Assembly (NCBI RefSeq): GCF_003576645.1
Contig: NC_044924.1
Coordinates: 29,603,600-29,667,599, forward strand
Origin: Ipomoea triloba
Lineage: Eukaryota; Streptophyta; Magnoliopsida; Solanales; Convolvulaceae
Direction of reading: 5' to 3'
DNA length: 64,000 bases
A program made the position numbers and the translations under genes. Shown here in pieces: positions 1 to 9,639 of the stretch (positions within the stretch are counted from its first letter, which is position 1; every line of letters starts with the position of its first letter). The notes under the pieces were generated by a model, which worked only from the letters and a program-made list of their open reading frames with translations, was not told where the DNA came from and ran no database searches.

Positions 1-150
1 TGTGTGCTGACTCTTTGTGTGCTTCAGTAGGTTGAGAATGTAGCTATGAACAGACTCTCAGATGACTATTTGTGCTTCAGTAGGTTGAGAAAGTAGCTAT
101 GTTTCAGTAGGTTGAGAAAGTAGCTATGAACAGATTCAGTAGAACTCAAA
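1..150 (+). repeat. Short tandem 'cagtaggttgagaa' repeat
   Basis: The phrase TTCAGTAGGTTGAGAA occurs three times within about 130 bases. The same phrase, followed by a similar 'tagtactcaaaaa' tail, is found once downstream of gene E (43850-43895). It is a dispersed repeat; its class is not identifiable from this much sequence. Confidence 0.6.
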
Positions 151-176
151 AAAAATACCCTTATAAAATATATTAT

Positions 177-312
177 AATAATAATAATAATAATAACAAC
201 AACAACAATAATAAGGACATTTATGTTATTATTAATATTAATATTAATATTATTATTATGTAATACTAAAATAAAACTTATAATAATATTAATAACAATA
301 ATAAGAAAAAAG

Positions 313-375
<63 letters not shown>
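177..375. repeat. TAA/ATT microsatellite block
   Basis: Imperfect (ATA)n and (AAT)n runs fill this stretch, with a pure block at about 318-373. The long tyrosine- or isoleucine-rich reading frame across it is a product of the repeat and not a gene. Confidence 0.9.
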
Positions 376-425
376 AAAACAAAATTATATATATAATATT
401 TTTTTAAACACAAATTGAAATTTTT

Positions 426-477
426 ATCCCACATCGGTAACTTATGAAGAGGAGCTCATTTGAGCTCCTCTATATAA
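426..477 (+). promoter_or_regulatory. snRNA-type promoter candidate (USE + TATA)
   Basis: ATCCCACATCG at 426-436 matches the plant upstream sequence element of U-snRNA genes, and a TATA box (TATATAAG, 471-478) starts 34 bases after it. In plant U-snRNA genes this wider spacing is the Pol II type and about 10 bases less is the Pol III type. A perfect 10-bp inverted repeat, GAGGAGCTCA/TGAGCTCCTC (449-470), sits between the two elements. It could drive a small non-coding RNA or be a decayed copy of such a promoter carried by a repeat. Confidence 0.4.
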
Positions 478-502
478 GAGAAACATGGCTTCTTTTTTGA
501 AA

Positions 503-588
503 TTAACAACAGGATGAGTAAGCCTTAAAGAGCTAAAAGCTCATTCATTTAAGGAGCCTTAATTCTTCTTAGTTACAAGTTTTTTTTT
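503..588 (+). ncRNA. Possible small RNA downstream of USE/TATA
   Basis: A transcript starting about 25-30 bases after the TATA box would contain a hairpin: CCTTAAA (523-529) pairs with TTTAAGG (548-554), and GAGCT pairs with AGCTC inside it. A T-run follows at 580-588 and could act as a Pol III terminator. I recognise no known snRNA or snoRNA boxes. This is inference from promoter position and fold only. Confidence 0.2.
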
Positions 589-629
589 ATAAATTTTTAA
601 ATAATATAGGAGCCTTTTTGGAAAAGGAA

Positions 630-883
630 GATCTTTCCCCAAAACGTCATAGGGTAAAATTGAAAATAATAACATTAGTCTATTCCTGAGGACTCAGGAA
701 TAACCTAGCTAATACCTAGGGGTGGCCTAGGAATCTCTATTCCCCTTTCAAGGGGAATAGGTCATTTCTTGGAAATAGAATGTTTGGGAATAGAAAGTTT
801 TACCAAACGGCGGAATAGACCTATTACTTATTACTGAGAATCTTATTCCATTCCAGGCCTATTCCGCGAACCAAACGTGTCAA
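630..883 (-). mobile_element. PIF/Harbinger-like terminal fragment
   Basis: Read on the minus strand from 883 this begins CACGTTTGGTTCGCGGAATAGG and stays recognisably similar to the sequence starting at 63019 (catgtttggttcacggaatagg, through 'gaggactcaggaatag' to a 'tttaccct' tail). Both are ends of the same family. The 63-kb copy leads into an apparent Harbinger transposase start, so this one is probably a deleted derivative. It lies in or beyond the intron of gene A. Confidence 0.5.
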
Positions 884-1062
884 TAAAACCTTGTTGGGAA
901 GGCCAGGCCGGTAAAGGATCAAGTCTAGGCCGGTAAAGGATCACCCAATGTAATTGCGGTCAAGTAAAAATCTACAAGTAAAAAAATAAATTTGTGCATT
1001 CCCTACTAACTATAGCTTTTGACATAAATTTGCCTTCCCTACTAACTATAGCTTTTGACATA

Positions 1063-1424
1063 CAGTCGTTATACTGTGGACCATGGGTCATGGTTGATAC
1101 TGCAGTTGTGTTGAACTGATACTACAGTTGTGTTGAAAGGATACTACAGTTGTGTTGAAAGGGAACTGCAGTTGCGCAGAACAGAGACCGTGTCATCCAT
1201 CTGGAACTGCAGTTGTGTTGAACGGATACTGCAGTTATGTTGAAAAGATACTGCAGTTGTGTTGAATGGATACTGCAGTTGTATTGAACGGATGAACGAC
1301 CTCTGTTCCGTGCAACTGCAGTTCCTTTCAACACAACTGCAGTATCCGTTCAACACAACTACAGTATCAGTTATGATAATGGTTCACAATACATTGTGGA
1401 CCATGGTCCATGATATAATTTGCA
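1063..1424. mobile_element. MULE-type foldback MITE, copy 1 (362 bp)
   Basis: It is flanked by the 9-bp direct repeat TTTGACATA (1054-1062 and 1425-1433), the length typical of Mutator-like elements. The ends are CAGTCGTTATACTGTGGACC and the inverted TGCAAATTATATCATGGACC, matching copy 2 at 23154. The interior is a palindromic array of 'actgcagttgtgttgaa' units. It lies in the intron of gene A. The duplicate gene E has the uninterrupted site at about 42462-42512, which confirms the insertion. A roughly 38-bp tandem duplication of flanking DNA lies just to the left (about 1000-1062). Confidence 0.85.
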
Positions 1425-1555
1425 TTTGACATAAGTGATAAATGTTTGATCTGGTATCAAAGCCAAGTCACAGATTTTACTGTCAGAATAACATTTAAAA
1501 TTGGGCCTAAGTGGCAATTAAGCGCAGTTTTCTTGAAATAAATTATTAAGTTTAC

Positions 1556-2092
1556 CTCGCCATCTCTGTCTGCTATCATCTCCACAAGAAGCTTCAGAGC
1601 CTCCAACTGCCCATGCTTAACACACATGTGCAAAATGCTCTCTCCCAACTTCCCACCATCCATCCCCATACCCTCACTTAATTCACTGCTACAAATTTCA
1701 CCATCATCATCACTCATCAGCTCCTTCAACACCTCCACTCTCCCTTTTACAGCTGCAAGGTGGAAGGGAGTGAGCCAGTCTCTATCACGACCCTTAAGCA
1801 TCCCGCGATCAACTAACAGTAGAGCTCTAACCACACCCGCATGCCCCATGGCAGCCGCGAGGTGAAGAGGCGAAGATTGCTTGGAATTCAACTCTTTGGC
1901 TAGCTCGGGTTTCCTCCTAAGGATTTCATTGGCAAAATCCTCGTAACCCAGCATTGCTGCCACATGCAATGGTGTGTCGTCGGAGTAAACACTAACCATG
2001 CATCTCTCCAGAATCAGAGGATCTTCCTCTAATAGCTTCTTTAAGCTTGCTACGTCTCCTTTTAGTGCAACTTCCAAAACCATTCTTTCCAT
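1556..2092 (-). CDS. ANK-PGG gene A, ankyrin exon only (partial)
   Basis: This is exon 1 of an ankyrin-PGG protein of the BDA1/ACD6-like family. The start is the ATG at 2092 (MERMVLEVALKGD), the start used by paralogues D and E; an upstream in-frame ATG at 2128 lies in the leader and is not conserved. The exon encodes 179 residues with about five ankyrin repeats: DTPLHVAAMLGY near residue 40, SSPLHLAAAMGH near 72, LTPFHLAAVKGR near 106 and ESILHMCVKHGQ near 149. It ends in phase 0 at a GCGAG|GTAAAC donor. It is nearly identical to gene E exon 1 and shares its loss of the last ankyrin segment present in C and D. The PGG exon that should follow on the minus strand is not seen in 1-1555, so the gene is truncated or continues to the left of the window. 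Confidence 0.8.
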
Positions 2093-2184
2093 TTTAATTT
2101 GTTTTTTTTCCAAGAAAGCAGGATACAACTACACAAGATGTGATATGATGGTGTGTATGTAGGAGTAGCCACAATCCATCAGAA

Positions 2185-2194
2185 TATATTTATA
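2185..2194 (-). promoter_or_regulatory. TATA box of gene A
   Basis: On the minus strand this reads CCTATAAATATATTCTGATGG, almost identical to the TATA block of gene E (41699-41719). It lies about 95 bases before the ATG, with the conserved 'catcttgtgtagttg' leader in between. Confidence 0.7.
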
Positions 2195-2199
2195 GGAGG

Positions 2200-3279
2200 G
2201 CCCCTTTTTTTTATTTGCATGTCCCAGCCTGGTAAATAAGTGAGACACTAAATTGGGAATTGAAAAAAAAAGTGATTCAGGTGAATGTTACAGAGTAAAT
2301 TTTTTTTTTTGAATAATACGTAATAAAATTTAGATCAGGACCCCTAAAATTTTAGACCTTATACTGTTGCGCATCTTACACGCTCTAAAATTTCTCGTAG
2401 GACAATATAATGACTTCTGTTGTCCACTATGTCTTGGAATTTCCTAATCTAGGAATTAAAGTTGATACCTTATCTTGTACGGTACGGTCTATATTAATAT
2501 AGAGCATCTACATCAATCTTGGGTTTGTTTTGGTTTTTGTCATTCCACATAAGAAAGAGAAAGAGAGGAGAGAGGAAGTAAAAAAAAAAAAAAAATGCAA
2601 AGCTGCATCGAATTGAGCAAAATCAGAACAAAAGTAACAAGTCTTCTTTTCATGTTGAGTTTGTCAAGTGGGGTCCACAAATAACTTTGATTTGCTGGGC
2701 GAAGAATTGCTTCAAGAACTTGTTCTCCCATCCGTTATGAATTGAATCATTGTACTATGAACTGAGAAAAAACCACTAATAACGATGCTCTAGCTTCTTA
2801 TCGGAGAGTAGAATGATTAAAGCAATCCATAAATAAAGCAAGAAAGAAATACATAAACTTTATTTGAAACCCTAAACATATGGTATATATTCTTCATTCC
2901 TATCTGAGATGACAATAATTAAAGCAATATATTGTTCAAAAAAATAATAATAATTAAAGCAATATATAGCATGCACCACTTTCAGAGAAGAATAAAGTTG
3001 GTCAAACTTGCTTTTTGCATGTGGATGCTTTGGGCAGTGGAGTTTGTCTCCTTAGGGTTATAAATTATCCTTAGTGCTCCTCTAAAGTGGACGGCGTGGT
3101 GGAGCCTTGTCATGACATATATATCTGATTTTTGAATCCAACACCATGCTCACGTTCTCATCAGATTTAATGTTGGGCTTTGCTTCTCATGGACGAGTTT
3201 CTTAGGCTTTATCATGATGAAATTGGACAATTAATTTTTGGACCAATGCAAGGACTTACACATGGGCTGGAATTAATCT
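2200..3279. other. Upstream DNA of gene A, left arm of an inverted duplication
   Basis: No gene is supported here. The part at 2808-2999 is the reverse complement of 41420-41590 upstream of gene E, with many small differences. The remainder is AT-rich with a CT/GA-rich stretch at 2552-2578 and an A-run at 2581-2594. Confidence 0.7.
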
Positions 3280-3293
3280 AGCATGCCTACTTT

Positions 3294-3490
3294 TTTTTGT
3301 AATACAAAAAGGGGGCAAATTATACCGTACACCATGGTGCAGGGTATAACGATTGCAAAAAGGGGGAACTCGTGGCTGTCAGAAACCAAAAGAAAGAGCA
3401 AACAGCCTACGCCGTCTCATAGACGAGACGCGGAAACACGGCTCCTAACTGATCATTGCGGACTAAGATCCCACAGCCCGTCGGGGGGCC
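3294..3490 (-). mobile_element. SINE-like retroposon, 197 bp
   Basis: It is flanked by a 14-bp direct repeat AGCATGCCTACTTT (3280-3293 and 3491-3504). It has a poly-A tail when read on the minus strand (T-run 3291-3298). A 13-15-bp duplication plus an A-tail is the signature of LINE-driven retroposition. The head is GC-rich (from 3490, GGCCCCCCGACGGGC). No SINE family was recognised. Confidence 0.6.
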
Positions 3491-3594
3491 AGCATGCCTA
3501 CTTTAAATTTGACATTTTATGTATTTCGGATGTTAGCCATTTGGGCTTTGGTTTTGCGTTTAAAATTTGGGCTTCGGCCAAGTATTGTAATCAG

Positions 3595-4170
3595 GGCAAA
3601 TTATGCTGTGGACCTGGGTCCAAAATTACGTCGTTTTTGTCTTTTCTTTTTTTTTTTTAAATTAGTAATTTCAACAAGCAACGGCTTCTAGTTTAGGCTA
3701 GCACTACTTAGCTATTCATATGGTTCTTGTTGAAGCCGTTGTGCGTGAGTATAAGTCTAAAGACTATAAGCGTCATATTGTTGAATATATAATTGTCCAA
3801 AAATGTGTGAATGTAAAGTATAGAAATCGTGAATGTAGATTTATGATTGTGTGAATGTAGAGTTGCCCAGAAATATGTGAATGTGGAGGTTTCAAATTGT
3901 GAATATGGAGTATAGAAATCGTGAATGTAGAGTTATGCATGTGTGAATCTGTAATAGAGTTAAGAAGTTCTAGCAACTTGTAGCCCTGTAATGTGTGAAT
4001 GTGGAGTTCTCAAGTTGTGAATGTGAAGTATAGGACCTGTGAATATAGAGTTTTGAATGTGTGAATGCATAACATTGGTAATATAGTTACTAAACATATA
4101 ATCCTGTAATGTGTAAATGTGGAGTTTACAAATTGTCTTGCAAAGTGGACCTGGGTCCACGGCATAACGG
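3595..4170. mobile_element. Relative of the MULE MITE with internal tandem repeats
   Basis: The left end 'gcaaattatgctgtggacctgggtcc' and the inverted right end at about 4141-4170 (GTGGACCTGGGTCCACGGCATAA) resemble the terminal motif of the MITEs at 1063 and 23154. Between them, units such as 'tgtgtgaatgtggagtt' and 'atagaaatcgtgaatgtagag' repeat about three times (3787-4130). I could not find a clear target duplication. Confidence 0.45.
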
Positions 4171-4242
4171 GTATGCCCCGGTGTTTCATGTTGATTTCTG
4201 CTTTCTGCGTTGACTTTAATAAAATTTACCTTCGAAAAAAAA

Positions 4243-4434
4243 ATAAGGTACGAAATAAAATTAATCACACGTTTTAAAACAAGAATATATATAGGATTGG
4301 ATGAACAGTGATATTGATGAAAGGGAACAAATCCATTATTTCTTCAATAATTCAACAATCCTCCACACAGAAGTAAACAAAATGCAATAGCTTCAATCAT
4401 AACAAATATATATGTTGGATTTCACCCATATGGT
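4243..4434. repeat. Inverted duplicate of 41214-41405
   Basis: From 'aataaaattaatcacacgttttaaaac' on, this is the reverse complement of the DNA upstream of gene E, including 'catcaatatcactgttcat' and 'gcaatagcttcaatcat'. It is the outer part of the left duplication arm. About 1.2 kb of foreign DNA (3000-4243), including the SINE-like and MITE-like pieces, separates it from the inner part. Confidence 0.75.
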
Positions 4435-4612
4435 AGCAAGATTGGTTTGACTGATCACCCTAAAGTCTTGCTCTAGCAACAATGTGAATGTTTGAATCCC
4501 ACTGGGAATCTGGGGTGGTATCTAGAGTATACCTACAAGGGGTAGGAGCTTGATGACTGACGGGGCAACTCACGATTTACATCTTCCAGCGGCTTAAGCC
4601 GATAGCGCCATA

Positions 4613-5050
4613 CACTACACCAAAAAGGTTATTTAGTGGCGGATAATTTATTATTTAGAGGTGGTTTACAACCGCCACTAAGTTGTTTAGAGGCGGTTCT
4701 TCAACCGTGTCTAAATAATGTGTCGCGAAGGATTTTGAGGCGGTTTTAGACAAGTGTGGGAATTCTTGACCAGCATTGCATTTAGTGGCGGTTTCAAAAC
4801 CACCTCTAAATATATCTATTTTTTTGTTCATGTAAATCTTAGTGGCCGTTATTAAGTGTGACTAAATATTTTTCTTTATTTATTTTTAAAAATTCTAGTG
4901 GCGGTTATGAAGTGTCGCTGAATATTTATCTTTATTTATTTTTTAAAATATTAGAGGCGGTTATTTTAAGTGTCGCTAAATTATTTTTTGTTTTCATAAT
5001 TAAGTGTCGCTAAATAATTATTATTTCATTATATTTCTTCAAAAATCTTC
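4613..5050 (+). mobile_element. CACTA (En/Spm-like) terminus
   Basis: CACTACACCAAAAAGG at 4613 is a typical CACTA terminal repeat. It is followed by subterminal repeats of 'ttagtggcggtt' and 'gtgtcgctaaat', each present several times in both orientations up to about 5030. The matching opposite end was not found, and an LTR fragment begins near 5440, so this is probably a truncated copy. Confidence 0.6.
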
Positions 5051-5440
5051 ATATTCAAATGTGTATTGCAATCACAAATAAACTCTATGTAACATTCAAA
5101 TAATAACATTCAATAGTATTCGATAATATTAATTAATAGCTAGTAATTTTTTATAACAACAAATGATTTTTAATTTGAGCACAATATTCAATAGTATTTT
5201 TTATAACAAGTGATCCCTGCAAAAACACAAACTCCGCACATGACTAGTAGCCTACATATTAATTCCTTGCGATTCCTCAACAAGTGATTACCACCACCAC
5301 CTGTACCAGAAATGGCAGGAGGCGGTCTTTGAGCTCCAAGCCTGCTACTCTCAACATTAGATGTGCAGCAACCAAACTTGCCAAAACACAAGGTAATAAA
5401 AATAAATACTCTCTAATACATTAAATAGCTTCCACATTTT
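5051..5440. other. No gene recognised
   Basis: This is AT-rich sequence containing several 'aataacattcaatagtattc' variants, probably the interior of the truncated CACTA element. No coding or RNA signal is visible. Confidence 0.4.
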
Positions 5441-6420
5441 CATAGTGTATCAACCTAAATTCTTTAAGAACAAAAGCTTTGTAAGCCACAATCTACCCCT
5501 ATTTCCATAGAAGGGAAATTAGGTTTGAGATTGGGAAGACTCAAATCTTCCATCCAATTCCCATTGTGATGGAAGATTTTCCAAAGACAAACAACAATCA
5601 TTGCACATTAATCATTGAAAGATAGAACAAATAACCCAACTCAAACTCAAGAACCCTAAATGGTTGTTCATCCCCTTTATGCAATAATCACATAAATAGC
5701 ATCAATAAGAGCAATAAACACCTAATCTAACCCATAAAAGGGACTACTCACTCATATCTAGAGTAAACATAGCAATATTAAGCAAAGAAATCATAAAAGT
5801 GCAATAAGCATAAATAAGAGATGAAGAAGAGGGAAATAGAAATTTACTATTAAATGTTGAAGAAAGTTGATGGAATCCTTCCAAATCCACAAAATGAGGC
5901 TTGCAAAGTGTTCTCTAGTGTAAATCTAAGTTATTCTAAGCTAATATTTGCTATGGAAATAAGAGAGAGAAGTTCTACACTAACTAGGATTCGGAATCTT
6001 CAAAATTGCAGTACAAAATCACTTAAAGCAGAACAGTACAGACTGAAACAGGTACCCACACGGCCATTTCGGTACCCATTTCAATGACGCACAGATCAGT
6101 TTTTAGGGCGGACCGAAATGGGTGCCCACATGGCCATTTCGGTGCCCATTTCATTTTTTCCAGATTGCTCCTGCTCCATTTTTGCGCTCCGCTGCTCCTC
6201 TCCCTCCTTGAGTGGGATCCTAAGCTACCAAAATTGATCCAAAGCACTTAAAAATGCTTCCTTTACCACTCGTTGTGAAAAATCTCATCTATAACCACAA
6301 AAACACACAACCAAGTAATAAATCTCACTCAAGTATCAACACTTAACTACAAAAATAGATGGAAAATGGGATAAAAAGGTATTTAGAATTAGAGTCATCA
6401 CCTTCAACGCCGCCACACTC
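5440..6420 (-). mobile_element. Athila-like LTR fragment
   Basis: From about 5445 ('tgtatcaacctaaattc') the sequence follows the LTRs at 45360-46110 and 59800-60560: 'atctacccctatttccatag', 'cttccatccaattcccatt', 'actcaaactcaagaaccct'. It diverges after about 6250. It has no coding capacity. The orientation matches the minus-strand LTR at 59469-61123. Confidence 0.65.
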
Positions 6421-6799
6421 TGAAAAACACTAACAGCCTCGCCGCTTCCGGAACACCGACGCCGCAGCCACCACCAGAACGCTACCACCAACAGGTGTTC
6501 AGACTCTGTTCGTTTATTAATTGAGCTCTAAATTTTGTTTGTTAATGTTCGTTTATCTTAATAAACGAACATAAACGAAGCTTACCAAATACGAACACGA
6601 GTAGTTTGTCGAAACCTCTGTTCGCTAACACTCCTAGCTATGTGGATCCTAGTCCACAACATAAAATTGCCCATGAACACCATATATTAGGCATTCAAAC
6701 CCAAGGGAAAATACTCTTCGGACTAAACCAAAAAATATATATAATAATAATAATAATAATAATATAATAATAATAATAATAATTCTAAAGCCGGCCTTG
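6420..6799. other. Repeat debris with a perfect palindrome
   Basis: It contains the palindrome GTTCGTTTAT-CTTA-ATAAACGAAC (about 6548-6571), common in non-autonomous hAT-like repeats. It also has a 'ggatcctagtccacaacataaaattgccc' phrase resembling the MULE MITE ends, and a TAA microsatellite at about 6740-6785. No gene is supported. Confidence 0.4.
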
Positions 6800-6967
6800 A
6801 TCTATACCCGAGCAAATTACCAAAATGGTCCCTCGACTATGTCAATTTCACCAATTTGGTTTTACTCATTTGGACTTGCCTAATTACATCCTTCGACTAT
6901 CAAAATTTTAACTGTTTTAGTCCTCCGGTCACTCAGACTACTTATTTTGTGAGATATTATTGGAACT

Positions 6968-7368
6968 TCACTTATCACTGACGAACTTTCCTCCCGTAAT
7001 GCTCTTGAGGACTGTCTGGGAAAGAAACCTGTCAGTCTTCGAGATGAGTTTTTCCTCCGAATATTCCTTGGTCATCTCCAAATACTCGGCCGCGCACCGG
7101 AGCGGAGCCACGTTGGATGCCGACAAGTCAATCTTGGCGCCGTAGTAGAACTTGGCAGCGACCTCGAAAGTCTGGGAGCCGCTTGGAAAATTAGGGAGCG
7201 AGATGTGACATTGCAGTTCTTCCTCCTCCACACCCTCCTCCTCAACACCCTCTTCTTCTATCTCTCCGTCGCCATCTGGTTTTTGAATTCTAGCACCATT
7301 GGGTTTTGTCTCCTGCGCGCTCTGTTATCAATTCATGAAGCTTTCGACTTTTCGACATCAAAAGGAAA
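6968..7368 (-). pseudogene. Captured NPH3/RPT2-like BTB exon (decayed)
   Basis: NPH3/RPT2-like proteins carry an N-terminal BTB domain and act as CUL3 adaptors in phototropism-type signalling. The minus-strand translation contains FEVAAKFYYGAKIDLSA, VAPLRCAAEYLEMTKEYSEE and FLSQTVLKS, the conserved second half of that BTB domain. The exon follows an acceptor at 7369-7370 (GGCTCAG). Near its start a T-run has one extra base relative to the expected Phe-Pro-Leu-Met-Ser context, and a second frame change occurs before the acidic linker. It ends at a stop near the TIR, without the NPH3 domain, so it is a captured fragment and not a functional gene. Confidence 0.75.
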
Positions 7369-7458
7369 CTGAGCCGACAAAAAACACAGAAACAACTCCA
7401 TGAGTCAATCTATATACACCGGAAGTTTCATTGAACCAATGAGGGGAAGAACACAAAC

Positions 7459-7528
7459 CTTGTGAAGATGGAAGGTCATGTCATCTGCTTCGGTTATCAC
7501 ATCGTTGGGTAATCCAGTAGTGCAAAAC
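7459..7528 (-). pseudogene. Captured NPH3-like first BTB exon
   Basis: The 70-nt exon encodes FCTTGLPNDV and DDMTFHLHK, the standard start of the NPH3-family BTB domain. It is bounded by an acceptor (TTTTTTCTCAG at 7529-7539) and a donor (CACAAG|GTTTGT at 7458). It is part of the same captured gene as the exon at 6968-7368; the intron between them is retained, so the capture was from DNA and not from mRNA. Confidence 0.75.
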
Positions 7529-8005
7529 CTGAGAAAAAAGAAAGAAGAATCAATATCAATAGGAATAAAAGCTAAACTATAAAGTACAGAGAGCAAAAGT
7601 TGCATTTCTGCTCACCATGCTTGCCCTTTGGAATTGGGTTTTTCAGAGTCTATTTTCCTGGAACTTAGACGAAAGAAAAGCTCAGTGCAAAAGGAGAAAC
7701 TATGCCAGATCCATGGAGTTTCGCCTTGTAGCGGCGCTCAAATAAGGAGGTCGTCTGCAATGATTATACCGGTTGAAAAATCACGCCAAGAAGACGAGAA
7801 CAGAGAAAAACGGAGTGAAAGAAGAAGGGAGAAATATATTGAAATTACCAACTTAGCCTTACACTCGCCGGAAATCTAATGTCTAAGTGACCGAAGGACT
7901 AAAACGGTTAAAATTTTGATAGTTATAGAATTAGCCAAGTCAAAATAAGTAGGACCAAATTGGTGAAATCGATATAGTCTAGGGACAATTTGCTCATCTA
8001 TACCC

Positions 8006-8431
8006 ATTATAGTACACATTTGGGATTTTCTCAAGTCTCAACATTTTCTGACTTCTTCCTCTTCATAACCATACAAATACTTGTTAATCAGAACTGAAGA
8101 ACAATGACCATGTACAAATATTACAAGTATAATTTTAACATAATGCATGTTAGCTAGCAACAAAATTAATGTTAGCAGCAAACTTAAGACTTAAACACAA
8201 ATAATTCTTTATTGCTAAATTTGTGTTTTAAGTCTTAATTCTATTACTAGTATTAATTTAAAATTATAATTAAAATATTCGTAAATAGTGTCTATTCTTT
8301 GTTGCATTTATTCTGATTTTTACATGAGTAATAATTTCTTGGGAAAGAAAAGTGATTCAAAATACCTATTGTGCCCTTATTTTTAACCATACAAAAGCAT
8401 ATTTAAAGGGGGAAGGGGGGGGGGGGGGGGG
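8006..8431. repeat. Upstream block duplicated between genes B and C
   Basis: About 8130-8410 is collinear with 14000-14280 upstream of gene C: 'acttaaacacaaataattc', 'attgctaaatttgt', 'tctattctttgttgcattta' and 'taaaagcatatttaaa' occur in the same order. This marks B and C as tandem duplicates that include distal promoter DNA. A G-run begins at 8415 just before the gap. Confidence 0.75.
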
Positions 8432-8439
8432 AAATCATA

Positions 8440-9114
8440 NNNNNNNNNNNNNNNNNNNNNNNNNNNNNNNNNNNNNNNNNNNNNNNNNNNNNNNNNNNNN
8501 NNNNNNNNNNNNNNNNNNNNNNNNNNNNNNNNNNNNNNNNNNNNNNNNNNNNNNNNNNNNNNNNNNNNNNNNNNNNNNNNNNNNNNNNNNNNNNNNNNNN
8601 NNNNNNNNNNNNNNNNNNNNNNNNNNNNNNNNNNNNNNNNNNNNNNNNNNNNNNNNNNNNNNNNNNNNNNNNNNNNNNNNNNNNNNNNNNNNNNNNNNNN
8701 NNNNNNNNNNNNNNNNNNNNNNNNNNNNNNNNNNNNNNNNNNNNNNNNNNNNNNNNNNNNNNNNNNNNNNNNNNNNNNNNNNNNNNNNNNNNNNNNNNNN
8801 NNNNNNNNNNNNNNNNNNNNNNNNNNNNNNNNNNNNNNNNNNNNNNNNNNNNNNNNNNNNNNNNNNNNNNNNNNNNNNNNNNNNNNNNNNNNNNNNNNNN
8901 NNNNNNNNNNNNNNNNNNNNNNNNNNNNNNNNNNNNNNNNNNNNNNNNNNNNNNNNNNNNNNNNNNNNNNNNNNNNNNNNNNNNNNNNNNNNNNNNNNNN
9001 NNNNNNNNNNNNNNNNNNNNNNNNNNNNNNNNNNNNNNNNNNNNNNNNNNNNNNNNNNNNNNNNNNNNNNNNNNNNNNNNNNNNNNNNNNNNNNNNNNNN
9101 NNNNNNNNNNNNNN
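8440..9114. other. Assembly gap (N)
   Basis: There are 675 unknown bases. The flanks ('gaaatcat' before it and 'gaaatcatcac' after the poly-G) look like two versions of the same spot, so the true gap content may be much smaller. Confidence 0.98.
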
Positions 9115-9260
<146 letters not shown>

Positions 9261-9404
9261 GAAATCATCACTTTTAAAATAATTGAATGGGTAAATGTAA
9301 ACACATGAATAATTTATGAGAAAAAATCATTATATGTATATAATTCAGAAGAAAAAAGTGTTATTTTCCCTTAAGAAAATTATCCGAATAAAGCTAACCT
9401 TCAA

Positions 9405-9440
9405 GGCTTCAACTATTGCCTGCCCTATAAATATGAAAAA
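9405..9440 (+). promoter_or_regulatory. Relic promoter block of gene B
   Basis: 'ttcaactattgcctgccctataaatat' matches the TATA block of genes C and D (CCTGCCCTATAAATATATTCCTACGCC). A second, derived piece, 'tataaatatattcctacgca', appears at 9600-9619, so the promoter region is itself rearranged. Confidence 0.6.
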
Positions 9441-9639
9441 TACTATGTGTACTTCATTTTCTACTCTCAACTTTTATTTTACACACAAAATCTTGATGTA
9501 AACACTTGGCAATGGAACCACATGAAAAAAATTAATTTATTAGTATCTGCTCCCGCCACATCAAGGAGTAAGATTTGAAACTACATTTAATACAACTTTA
9601 TAAATATATTCCTACGCACACTTCCCCCAACAAAATGAA

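Larger units (their letters stand above)
6810..7995. mobile_element. Pack-MULE, 1186 bp, carrying an NPH3/BTB gene fragment
   Basis: A perfect 10-bp target duplication ATCTATACCC (6800-6809 and 7996-8005) flanks inverted repeats of about 120 bp: GAGCAAATTACCAAAATGG... on the left and the inverted GAGCAAATTGTCCCTAGAC... on the right. There is no transposase inside; the interior is instead a spliced host-gene fragment on the minus strand. Ends, long TIRs, the 9-11-bp duplication and a captured gene piece together define a Pack-MULE. Confidence 0.85.

Noticed and set aside
66..434. Open frame rich in Tyr/Ile on the minus strand
   Set aside because: It is a translation of the TAA microsatellite and has no gene features.
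3283..3660. 125-codon plus-strand frame
   Set aside because: It overlaps a SINE-like insertion with a target duplication; the coding frame is incidental.
4480..4515. tRNA-like B-box (gtttgaatccc)
   Set aside because: No A-box or cloverleaf could be built around it. It is probably a chance match or a decayed repeat.
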